A DNA stretch of 64,000 bases, taken from an uncultured Oscillospiraceae bacterium. GTDB taxonomy: Bacteria > Bacillota > Clostridia > Oscillospirales > Acutalibacteraceae. Location of the stretch: assembly GCA_900541975.1 (NCBI GenBank), contig UQLR01000001.1, forward strand, positions 1-64,000. The letters run 5' to 3'. Position numbers and translations under genes: made by a program. Of this stretch, positions 36,194 through 43,394 are shown one piece after another (positions within the stretch are counted from its first letter, which is position 1; every line of letters begins with the position of its first letter). The notes beneath the pieces are model-generated. The model saw only the letters and a list, made by a program, of their open reading frames with translations. It was not told the origin of the DNA and ran no database searches.

Positions 36194-36215
36194 AGAGGAG
36201 TGGCAAAGAAAGCTC

Positions 36216-36247
36216 CACTTATACAAAATGAATATTTTGTATAAGTG
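36216..36247. repeat. 14-bp inverted repeat in the recombinase leader
   Basis: CACTTATACAAAAT (36216-36229) and ATTTTGTATAAGTG (36234-36247) are perfect inverted copies around the asymmetric centre GAAT. The site lies 23 bases before the preferred recombinase start and inside its predicted leader. Its form, long arms around a short asymmetric centre, recalls tyrosine-recombinase core sites and also operators. Confidence 0.75.
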
Positions 36248-36314
36248 AGGGGAGTGAAATCCCAGATTTTGCCTAAAGCGCCTCCTTTCATAGATAAGTT
36301 TCTACACTGCTACT

Positions 36315-36343
36315 ATTATATATCAATTTGTCTATGCCTGCAA
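36315..36343 (-). promoter_or_regulatory. Promoter of the tyrosine recombinase gene
   Basis: On the minus strand, TTGCAG (36343-36338), a 17-base spacer and TATAAT (36320-36315). The -35 overlaps the last codons of the DUF6873-like gene. The leader would be about 115 bases long and contains an orphan AAGGAGG (36287-36281) with no usable start codon at the right distance, plus the inverted repeat. Confidence 0.7.
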
Positions 36344-37108
36344 ATTTTTTCTGCTGCTTGCTGAAGCCTCTGTAATTGGCAGCAGTCCGCCAATATCCGT
36401 CAGCCTGCAATTTGCAAGGCTATACAGATTCACACCGTAATTTTTTGCAAAGTCTTTTATATTTGAATAGTCTGGGTGTTTTGTAATGTTGCCGCTAAAG
36501 CCAAGTGTGTTCCGATCCAGAAAGCCACAGCAGCCGCCGATAAAACCGTATGTATAGCCTGGAAGATCAATGTACCCTTCCTGTATTTTTAAAACGTCGA
36601 GCTTATGTCTTTTTGCTGCCAGATAAATAGATGAGTCTGCCGTGATCAGGGCTTTTGGCGCAATAACGGCTGTGGAACATCTTGTGTAACCCTGCCGGAC
36701 AAACACAGTCACTTTGTTAATTTTTTCACAAATATCCAATACCCTGGCGTCTATTGCTTTTTTATGGCAGAGCACAAATTTTCCAACAACAGTACAGTTT
36801 AAAAGCACATTGTGCGGATATGCCGGCATGGCGCTGCATTTGCTTTGCATAAAAGCAAAATTTTTTGCTGAAAAAACATTTTGTAAATGCAGATTCTCTT
36901 TTAAGAGAATGTTGTTTGCCCCGCCCAGATGCAGATATTGCAGATCGGCGTGATAACGCTCATAAAAAGGTAAAGTATGGCATGGCGCTGTCTTTATGGC
37001 AGATATCCCAAGCGCCTGTATACGTTTAATAAAAAGCGGATATTCGCCTGAAAGGACCATATGCCGGACTTTATTTTTAGGAAGCCCGGCATGCTCTATA
37101 TACTGCAT
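36332..37108 (-). CDS. DUF6873-like protein (GME fold family)
   Basis: A 258-residue protein that I recognise as resembling the clostridial DUF6873 family, thought to share the fold of guanidino-modifying enzymes. Conserved-looking segments are HTLPFYERYHADLQYLHLGG, VRQGYTRCSTAVIAPKALITADSSI, LDVLKIQEGYIDLPGYTYGFIGGCCG and ANCRLTDIGGLLPI. Conserved polar residues (H, D, C) hint at enzyme activity, but none is established. GGAAAGG lies about 11 bases before ATG 37108. It follows the permease gene on the same strand and may share its transcript. Confidence 0.6.
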   Translation of the reverse strand: MQYIEHAGLPKNKVRHMVLSGEYPLFIKRIQALGISAIKTAPCHTLPFYERYHADLQYLHLGGANNILLKENLHLQNVFSAKNFAFMQSKCSAMPAYPHNVLLNCTVVGKFVLCHKKAIDARVLDICEKINKVTVFVRQGYTRCSTAVIAPKALITADSSIYLAAKRHKLDVLKIQEGYIDLPGYTYGFIGGCCGFLDRNTLGFSGNITKHPDYSNIKDFAKNYGVNLYSLANCRLTDIGGLLPITEASASSRKNLQA

Positions 37109-37148
37109 AAATTTAAAACCTTTCCGACATGTAAGTGGTTTAAGTCCG

Positions 37149-38336
37149 TCAGCTGTTTACTCTGAGCGCAGTTACCGGTTTGAGTTTTGCTGCTTTTAGC
37201 GCTGGATATACACCAAATATAACGCCTGTCAGCAGAGAAAATATACAAGTAAAAAATATAATAAAATAGTTCAAATTCAATGTGATTGAGAATAAATTGG
37301 CACCTGCTAAAGAAATCAGTATTCCGGCGATTACACCGGCAATACACCCAACAAGCGATATCAAGCCTGCTTCGGTTAAAAATTCTGCCATAATAATACT
37401 TTTTTTTGCACCAATTGACTTTTTTATACCAATTTCCCGTGTGCGCTCACTGACAGAAACAAGCATAACAGTCATAATGCTTAAACTGGCAACAACAAGC
37501 GACACGGCGCCTACTGCGCTTAAAATGAGCGTAACAATATCCAGAATATTTAAAAGAATATCGCGCTGCTTTGCAAGATTGGTAGCTTTATAGCCATCTG
37601 AGACTCCGTTTGCATTGTTGAGTTTTTTTATAATGCTTTCACTGAGCGCATCCAGATTTGATACATCGTTTACTTTAAGAATAATCTGATGGTAGCCGCT
37701 CGTCCCGGTTGACTCCTGAACCGTTGTATATGGCGCATAAATAAAATTAGGCAAATACGTTCCCATAGCATTTTGCAAAAGTCCACTGCCCGTGCTGATA
37801 ACGCCGACAATACTGTAGTTTTCTATAAGGTCGCCGCTTTTAATGGAAATCTGCTTGCCGACCACGTTGTCTCTTTTGTAAATGGCATTTGCAAAGGTCC
37901 GGTCCACCATACAGACCTTTGCATTGCTTCCAATATCTGCATGGTTTAGAAACCTGCCGTACAAAAGTTTCAGGGATACAGTGTCTTTTGCAGCGCTGTC
38001 AATTCCCCAAACAAAGGCATCCTGCTTTTGATTTTGACTGTATACTTCGGTTGTCTGAATTAAAACAGGCGTTGCATCTGTAACTTCGGAAAAATCTGTG
38101 ATTATTGCAAGCTCTTCGTCTGTTAGCGGAGCCGTGCTGCCATCGCCTGCGCTGATTGTAAGTCCGCCAAGCCCCAGGCTGTCCAGTTCTTGGTTTACGG
38201 CCAGTGTCCCACAGGAACTGATACAGCTAATAATAATAACAGATGCAACGCCAATGGCGATGCCGGACATTGTAAGCGCGCTTCTTCCCTTTTTACGCAA
38301 TATGTTTTTTAAAGCGGCAGAAATAAGGTCAGGCAA
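37149..38336 (-). CDS. MacB/FtsX-type ABC transporter permease
   Basis: A 395-residue membrane protein. One helix near the N-terminus (residues 18-43, ending CISSC), a large outside MacB-like periplasmic core domain, and three C-terminal helices with the FtsX signature SERTREIGIKKSIGAKKSIIMAEFLTEAGLISL. The start is TTG 38336, overlapping the adaptor gene by 8 bases. Such permeases export peptides, antibiotics or envelope parts with a separate ATPase. The matching ATPase gene, usually between adaptor and permease, is absent here. Confidence 0.9.
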   Translation of the reverse strand: MPDLISAALKNILRKKGRSALTMSGIAIGVASVIIISCISSCGTLAVNQELDSLGLGGLTISAGDGSTAPLTDEELAIITDFSEVTDATPVLIQTTEVYSQNQKQDAFVWGIDSAAKDTVSLKLLYGRFLNHADIGSNAKVCMVDRTFANAIYKRDNVVGKQISIKSGDLIENYSIVGVISTGSGLLQNAMGTYLPNFIYAPYTTVQESTGTSGYHQIILKVNDVSNLDALSESIIKKLNNANGVSDGYKATNLAKQRDILLNILDIVTLILSAVGAVSLVVASLSIMTVMLVSVSERTREIGIKKSIGAKKSIIMAEFLTEAGLISLVGCIAGVIAGILISLAGANLFSITLNLNYFIIFFTCIFSLLTGVIFGVYPALKAAKLKPVTALRVNS

Positions 38337-39384
38337 GATCTACCACCGCGCTTTCTTCTTTTAATTTGACAACGGCTTTATCAGATAAATGATCCGGTGT
38401 TGTAATAACAAAGTCGTTTTGTTCTATGCCGCTTAATACTTCCAGCCCGTCTGTGTATTCTCCATCGGTTTCCACATATTTTTTTGCAGCTTTTCCATCA
38501 TCATATAAATAAACAAATTCTTTTCCGTTGTCTTCGGCAAGGACGGCCTGATATGGCAATAGCAGGGCGTCTGTCTTAACAGCAGATGTAATAGTACATT
38601 TGGCAGTGTATCCAGGCTTTATATCTTTTCCCGGATTTTTTATGCTGACGGTCACATCAACAGTGGTTTCCTTACCGGCGGTGGTTGTTGTTTGCTTTGC
38701 CTCGTTATCAATGGAGGTAACCTCCCCTTTATAAACGCTCCCCTTAAAACCGCTGCCTGTTATAACTGCCTGCTGTCCCAGTTGAATTTCACTGATTTTC
38801 GCTTCGCTTACAGGTAAGGTCACCTGTAAGCGCCCGTCGGACACAACTGTCAGAAGCACCTCGCCGGAAGGGGCGTATTCCTGTTCAAGGTAGTGGATTT
38901 CTTTTACTGTACCGCTGATTGGGGATGTAACGGTTTGTACGAAATCCTTTTCTGCAGCCGGTATACTACCACTGCTCGTACCGGCGCTTTCCAAAAGCGC
39001 ATCATAATTATCCAGAACACTGTAGTCGCCATTGATAACCGCCTGATAAATTTCCTGTGTGTTTACAGAATTTTCACTTTTGTCGGCTTCTGCTGTGTTT
39101 TCTGACTGACCTTTTGCGATTACCGTTGCGAGCGCTTGTCCGGCTTTGACTTTATCACCTTTTTTGACGGAAAGCGTTTCAATTGTTCCGCCGGTCAGAG
39201 TTCGTATGTCACGGCTTTGGAAATATTCTACTTTTCCACTGCAAACGACAGTATCTTCTATAGTTGTCGATTCAATTTTGCTGACAGAAACAAAAGGGAC
39301 AGAACGCTTGATTGCTTCTCCTGCAAAAAAAGCGCCGCCCGTAAGTAAAAGTGTTGCAACAACCAAAGCAACATATTTTTTCAA
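38329..39384 (-). CDS. MacA/HlyD-type membrane-fusion adaptor
   Basis: A 351-residue adaptor for the neighbouring permease. N-terminal membrane anchor (VALVVATLLLTGGAFFAGEAI), lipoyl-like half-domains (GGTIETLSVKKGDKVKAGQALATV and SPISGTVKEIHYLEQEYAPSGEVLLTV), then a beta-barrel domain (QAVITGSGFKGSVYKGEVTSID) and a membrane-proximal domain. The short linker lacks the usual long coiled hairpin. TTG 39384 is preferred because AAGGAG lies 9 bases upstream; ATG 39393 directly abuts it. Confidence 0.88.
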   Translation of the reverse strand: MKKYVALVVATLLLTGGAFFAGEAIKRSVPFVSVSKIESTTIEDTVVCSGKVEYFQSRDIRTLTGGTIETLSVKKGDKVKAGQALATVIAKGQSENTAEADKSENSVNTQEIYQAVINGDYSVLDNYDALLESAGTSSGSIPAAEKDFVQTVTSPISGTVKEIHYLEQEYAPSGEVLLTVVSDGRLQVTLPVSEAKISEIQLGQQAVITGSGFKGSVYKGEVTSIDNEAKQTTTTAGKETTVDVTVSIKNPGKDIKPGYTAKCTITSAVKTDALLLPYQAVLAEDNGKEFVYLYDDGKAAKKYVETDGEYTDGLEVLSGIEQNDFVITTPDHLSDKAVVKLKEESAVVDLA

Positions 39385-39507
39385 TATCACCATCTCCTTA
39401 TCCTCGTTTATTATTCGAAGAGAAGAAGAATTTATGAATGAATTTTATTTTGCAAAAATGTGTATATTTTGCCTTTGTTTTTCAATTCTAAAAACGGAGG
39501 CGATTGT

Positions 39508-39675
39508 ATGACATTAATACCTTGTGACTGTGATTGTATCTATCAGAAAGAGGGCTATTGCAATTTGGAAAAACCCTCTTTGGTCACCAATAACAACACA
39601 GAAAAAGGTTGTGTTTATTATATTGCGGTACAAAAAGAAGTCAACGGCTTGAAAGGGCCTCAAACGCATCCCTAA
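39508..39675 (+). CDS. Small cysteine-rich protein
   Basis: A 55-residue protein starting MTLIPCDCDCIYQKEGYC with four cysteines in the first 18 residues and a fifth in KGCVYYI. AACGGAGG stands 8 bases before ATG 39508, strong support for translation. Similar short clostridial proteins with the pattern CxxxCIYQKxGxC are common and of unknown function; metal binding is likely from the cysteines. Its last 35 bases overlap the 3' end of radA on the opposite strand. Confidence 0.7.
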   Translation: MTLIPCDCDCIYQKEGYCNLEKPSLVTNNNTEKGCVYYIAVQKEVNGLKGPQTHP

Positions 39676-41014
39676 TGTTGCGGACGCCGACCAGTTCTAT
39701 CGAATTTTTTACATTGCTACTGATCGTTTTCCTATTATGATATGGCAAAATACAGCGGGAAAAACCCAGCCTTGCAGCCTCTGCCACTCTGGCTTCCGCA
39801 TGCGAAACCGAGCGAATTTCGCCGGCAAGGCCAATCTCCCCAAAAGCAAGCGCATTTTCTAAAACAGGCATGTCTTTTAAGCTGCTAACAAGCGCCATAG
39901 CTACGGCAAGATCCACTGCGGGTTCGTCCAGGCGCAGGCCGCCCACCACATTAATATAGGCGTCTACATTTGAGAAGAAGTAACCTGCACGCTTTTCTAA
40001 AACGGCCAGAAGCAATGACATCCGGTTGTAATCAAAACCCGTGGACATCCTGCGTGGATTACCAAAGCCTGTTGTAGTTGCAAGCCCCTGCACCTCGGCG
40101 AGGATTGGACGAGTACCTTCCATAGCACAGGCAACACAGGTGCCCGAAACATGGCGTGGCCTGCCTGAAAGCAGCATAAGCGAAGGGTTTTCTACTTCTG
40201 CCAGTCCACGATCCCCCATTTGAAACACACCGATTTCGTTGGTAGATCCATACCTGTTTTTGACAGCCCGCAAAATTCTGTAGGACATTTGTTTATCGCC
40301 TTCAAAATACAATACAGCGTCGACAATATGTTCAAGAACCTTCGGGCCTGCAATAGCCCCGTCTTTATTAACATGGCCTACAATAAGAATAGGAACGTCT
40401 AAAAGCTTTGCTGTCCGCATTAAAAAATTGGTGCATTCCCGCACCTGTGTTACACTTCCCGAAGAAGAAGAAAGCTCCGCAAGGTTCATCGTTTGGATAG
40501 AATCGACCATGACCAGATCCGGTTTTTCGCAACGAATCAGCTCGCATACGGCTTCTATATCTGTTTCTGTTAAAACGGAAATATTGGCGTTGTTTACGCC
40601 CAGCCGATCGGCGCGCAGCTTAAGCTGGCGGCGGGATTCTTCCCCGGAAACATATAATATTTTTAGCGTGTCGCCCAAATAATGGCAAATTTGCAACAGT
40701 ATGGTAGATTTCCCAATTCCCGGGTCGCCTCCCAAAAGCACCAGCGAGCCTTTTACAATACCGCCGCCCAGCACACGGTCTAGCTCCCCCAATCCCGTTT
40801 TATAACGTTGCTCGTCTTCTGGGCAAATCTCTGTTAACGCTATAGGTTTTGTAAAGGATCGGGACTTTAAAGAACCGCCTGCTGCAGCCGTTACCGTTTT
40901 TATTTCTTCATGCATGGTGTTCCACTGGCCGCACCCAGGGCATTTTCCCGACCATTTTGGGGCTTCGTAGCCGCACTGTGAACAAAGATATATGCTTTTT
41001 GGTTTTTGTGCCAT
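39641..41014 (-). CDS. radA: DNA repair protein RadA
   Basis: RecA-like branch-migration helicase, 457 residues from ATG 41014. The N-terminal zinc finger is CSQCGYEAPKWSGKCPGC, Walker A is GDPGIGKST, the RadA signature is KNRYGSTNEIGVF, and a Lon-like C-terminal domain follows (FSNVDAYINVVGGLRLDEPAVDLAVA). The 43 residues preceding this ATG in the open frame are not family-like and read from the end of cwlD. GGAG lies upstream of ATG 41014. It is downstream of cwlD on the same strand. Confidence 0.96.
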   Translation of the reverse strand: MAQKPKSIYLCSQCGYEAPKWSGKCPGCGQWNTMHEEIKTVTAAAGGSLKSRSFTKPIALTEICPEDEQRYKTGLGELDRVLGGGIVKGSLVLLGGDPGIGKSTILLQICHYLGDTLKILYVSGEESRRQLKLRADRLGVNNANISVLTETDIEAVCELIRCEKPDLVMVDSIQTMNLAELSSSSGSVTQVRECTNFLMRTAKLLDVPILIVGHVNKDGAIAGPKVLEHIVDAVLYFEGDKQMSYRILRAVKNRYGSTNEIGVFQMGDRGLAEVENPSLMLLSGRPRHVSGTCVACAMEGTRPILAEVQGLATTTGFGNPRRMSTGFDYNRMSLLLAVLEKRAGYFFSNVDAYINVVGGLRLDEPAVDLAVAMALVSSLKDMPVLENALAFGEIGLAGEIRSVSHAEARVAEAARLGFSRCILPYHNRKTISSNVKNSIELVGVRNIRDAFEALSSR

Positions 41015-41036
41015 AATTTCATATTCACTCCGTTTT

Positions 41037-41783
41037 TTACATATCCTGATGTTTTTGAAAATAATCCAGACAACCACAATAAATTGCAAATGCCATCTGC
41101 TGCCGGTATTCGGTGGACTGAAGCAGGGCAAGTTCTTTTTCATTGGATAAAAAGCCGCACTCTACAATAATTGCCGGCGTTTGTGTATGGTATAGTAAAT
41201 AAATATCTTTGGTTGCTTTTTTATTTTCTCTTGTATTTTGCGGCTGCAGCATTCCTGTTACAGAAGCGCGTATGCTTTCCGCCAGATCTGCGCTTTCTTG
41301 CGTATTGGGAGAATAGAAAACTTGCGTGCCGCTGTACTGTGCCTGTGAAAATTTATTTTGATGTATACTCAGAACAATGCCGTTCTCCAAACTGTTGAAG
41401 AGCTCCAGACGGTTTTTCATATCGGAAATTTTTTTTTCTTTTAAGGTGGTCGCACCTTCGTCATAAATGGCAGCATCCTGCGTCCGCGTTAAAATCACTT
41501 TACAGCCGCTTGCTGCAAAAAGATCGCGCAGTCGCAGCGTAATGTCCAGGTTAATATCTTTTTCCATTGTGCCGTCGGCACTGACAGCCCCGCCGTCTTC
41601 CCCACCGTGGCCTGCATCCAGAACAATAACCGGCACGGGCGATGTTTTTTCTTTCTCTTCCGCCTGCGTTGCTACCGTATGAAACGCGGAAGCCATAAAA
41701 AACACTGTGGTTGCAGAAAAGAGGAAAACCAGTATATAAAAAAAGATCCATTTTGCGCGTACAACCAAAAAACCACATCCCAT
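41037..41783 (-). CDS. cwlD: N-acetylmuramoyl-L-alanine amidase CwlD
   Basis: Amidase_3 family enzyme, 248 residues, needed in spore formers to make muramic-delta-lactam of the spore cortex. N-terminal membrane segment or signal (IFFYILVFLFSATTVFFMASAF). Zinc ligands: H in LDAGHGGEDGG, E in TMEKDINLDITLRL, H in LSIHQNKF; catalytic Glu in IIVECGFLSN. TTG 41768 with GGGATGTGG upstream is a possible alternative start. It lies 22 bases upstream of radA. Confidence 0.92.
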   Translation of the reverse strand: MGCGFLVVRAKWIFFYILVFLFSATTVFFMASAFHTVATQAEEKEKTSPVPVIVLDAGHGGEDGGAVSADGTMEKDINLDITLRLRDLFAASGCKVILTRTQDAAIYDEGATTLKEKKISDMKNRLELFNSLENGIVLSIHQNKFSQAQYSGTQVFYSPNTQESADLAESIRASVTGMLQPQNTRENKKATKDIYLLYHTQTPAIIVECGFLSNEKELALLQSTEYRQQMAFAIYCGCLDYFQKHQDM

Positions 41784-41849
41784 AAAAAGCTTATATCTAT
41801 TTTTATGTTCCCGCGCAAAAAATAAGACGCAATTGGTATAAAAGAAAAA

Positions 41850-42605
41850 TCATCCATTTTTTTGTATGAGCAGACGCAGCGCATTTATTGCAGTTTGGAT
41901 CGCGCTGGTGTGATCAATCGGCTTATTTTGATTTCCTTTGTCCTGCCGTTGTTGGTTCCAGAGGGCCGTTAAAACAGCGCCTGCACGTATTTTCCGAACG
42001 GCTGCGACTGTAAATAAGGCTGCACACTCCATTTCAGAAGCAAGCACCCCAGCCTTTATCCAGGCGTCCCATTTGGTTTGGAGCATTTGTCCTGCCGGCA
42101 TTGTGTCTGGTCTGTGCTGGCCGTAAAAGGAATCCTTGGATTGTACAATTCCCGTATGCACACAGCTCGGCAACGACTGTGAAGCTTTGGTAAGCGCCTG
42201 AAGAATAGAAAAATCAGAAACAGCTGGAAATTCAATGGGAACATATTCCCTGCTGGTCCCTTCCATCCTCACCGCCGCGGTGGGAAGAATCAGGTCGCCT
42301 GCCATAATTTCTGGTTGCATAGCGCCACATGTGCCGACGCGAATAACCGTATGAACGCCGCATGATGCAAGCTCCTCTAGAGCGATAGCGGTGGAAGGGC
42401 CACCTATTCCAGTCGAAGTAATAAGAATGCTTTTCCCCTCCAGAAAAGCGCAATAGGTTGTAAATTCACGGTTAGAGGCTACAAAACGCGGTTTTTCTAA
42501 AAAAGCGGCAATCTGTTTGACCCTGCCCGGATCCCCTGGTAAAATTGCATACTGCGCGCCCTGCTCTGCGGAAAGATAAATATGATATTGTTGGCGCATA
42601 CGCAT
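41850..42605 (-). CDS. udp: Nucleoside phosphorylase (uridine phosphorylase type)
   Basis: Phosphorolytic cleavage of nucleosides to base and ribose-1-phosphate, PNP_UDP family, 251 residues. Phosphate-binding ILPGDPGRV, the substrate segment STGIGGPSTAIALEEL, RVGTCGAMQPEIMAGDLIL, and the ribose-binding ASEMECAALF are clear. The layout matches uridine phosphorylases, though substrate choice cannot be fixed by eye. GGGAG lies 5 bases before ATG 42605; ATG 42599 is an alternative. Confidence 0.88.
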   Translation of the reverse strand: MRMRQQYHIYLSAEQGAQYAILPGDPGRVKQIAAFLEKPRFVASNREFTTYCAFLEGKSILITSTGIGGPSTAIALEELASCGVHTVIRVGTCGAMQPEIMAGDLILPTAAVRMEGTSREYVPIEFPAVSDFSILQALTKASQSLPSCVHTGIVQSKDSFYGQHRPDTMPAGQMLQTKWDAWIKAGVLASEMECAALFTVAAVRKIRAGAVLTALWNQQRQDKGNQNKPIDHTSAIQTAINALRLLIQKNG

Positions 42606-42756
42606 GACACTCCCTGAAACTTTTATTTTCATTGTACTTTATTTTCTTGCAGTCGGTTTCATTAAAAATATTATAACATATTTTTTCCCATCCGTAATGC
42701 AAACCCAATAAATATTTTCTTTATTTCCGCCTATACTATTTGCGGGGTGATAAAGT

Positions 42757-42933
42757 ATGTCAGACATAAAAAAGTTGGATCAATCCGCACAGGAATATTT
42801 TTATTCCCTGCCTGTAATGATACAGGAACAGATCATGCAGAGCAATATGAAGGTTTCCTGCAGAGAAGACCTGGAGCGATGCTATAAAAATATTATAGGC
42901 AACCAGCACGGGACAAATAATTCCATGCAGTGA
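42757..42933 (+). CDS. Small conserved hypothetical protein (58 aa)
   Basis: A 58-residue reading frame beginning MSDIKKLDQSAQEYFYSLP and containing VMIQEQIMQSNMKVSCREDLERCYKNI. It has a ribosome binding site GGGGTGAT 5-6 bases before ATG 42757 and ends directly at a strong terminator, so it looks like a real single-gene unit. Short clostridial proteins with the pattern FxxLPxxxQExIxQSxxxxxSxExLRxC are common; function unknown. Confidence 0.7.
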   Translation: MSDIKKLDQSAQEYFYSLPVMIQEQIMQSNMKVSCREDLERCYKNIIGNQHGTNNSMQ

Positions 42934-42976
42934 TACCAAAAGGCGGGCAGAAGGTTTTTCGCCCGCCTTTTGGTAT
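42933..42976 (+). terminator. Strong intrinsic terminator after the 58-aa gene
   Basis: TACCAAAAGGCGGGC (42934-42948) pairs perfectly over 15 bp with 42961-42975, with one more A-T pair outside. The closing T stretch is weak at first (TTGTAAC) but the stem is very stable. Confidence 0.8.
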
Positions 42977-43092
42977 TGTAACAAAGTTTTTTTAAAACGC
43001 ATATTGTAATAAAGAGAAAAACCAAGAATCAGGAAAGGCATAACCGTGCCGTAATACCGGGAAAAACCGAATGAACGGAGAAGATAGAGAAA

Positions 43093-43335
43093 ATGCATAC
43101 CGATACTTTTTCACTAAACAGCTTGCCAGTGGGAAAAAGGTGCAAGGTTGCCGCGCTGCTTTCCGACGGTAAGCAAAGAAGACGGATGCTAGACCTGGGG
43201 CTTGTACAAGGCACAAATGTGGAAGCGTTACAAAAAAGCCCCAGTGGAGATCCGATTGCGTATTATATAAGAGGAGCAGTAATTGCCTTGCGCGACGAGG
43301 ACGCAAGCAAAATACTTGTACGATACAGCGAATAA
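43093..43335 (+). CDS. feoA: Ferrous iron transport protein A
   Basis: An 80-residue SH3-like FeoA protein (SLNSLPVGKRCKVAALLSDGKQRRRMLDLGLVQGTNVEALQKSPSGDPIAYYIRGAVIALRDEDA). FeoA is thought to assist or regulate the FeoB transporter. GGAG lies 12-14 bases before ATG 43093. An intrinsic terminator separates it from feoB. Confidence 0.93.
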   Translation: MHTDTFSLNSLPVGKRCKVAALLSDGKQRRRMLDLGLVQGTNVEALQKSPSGDPIAYYIRGAVIALRDEDASKILVRYSE

Positions 43336-43339
43336 TCTG

Positions 43340-43377
43340 AAAAGCAGATGGCTGCTTGGACGGTCATCTGCTTTTTT
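43340..43377 (+). terminator. Terminator or attenuator between feoA and feoB
   Basis: AAAAGCAGATG (43340-43350) pairs over 11 bp with CATCTGCTTTT (43365-43375), the T run continues to 43377, and GGAGG for feoB follows at once. It should reduce feoB expression relative to feoA. Confidence 0.8.
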
Positions 43378-43394
43378 GTAGGAGGTATTCAGTC

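Noticed and set aside
36175..36291. 38-codon leader ORF upstream of the tyrosine recombinase
   Set aside because: Its ATG precedes rather than follows the AAGGAGG, it has no ribosome binding site, and it is interrupted in sense by the inverted repeat.
42977..43092. Riboswitch or metal-responsive leader before feoA
   Set aside because: Some short G/C runs are present, but I could not draw a known riboswitch or a convincing Fur/DtxR box.
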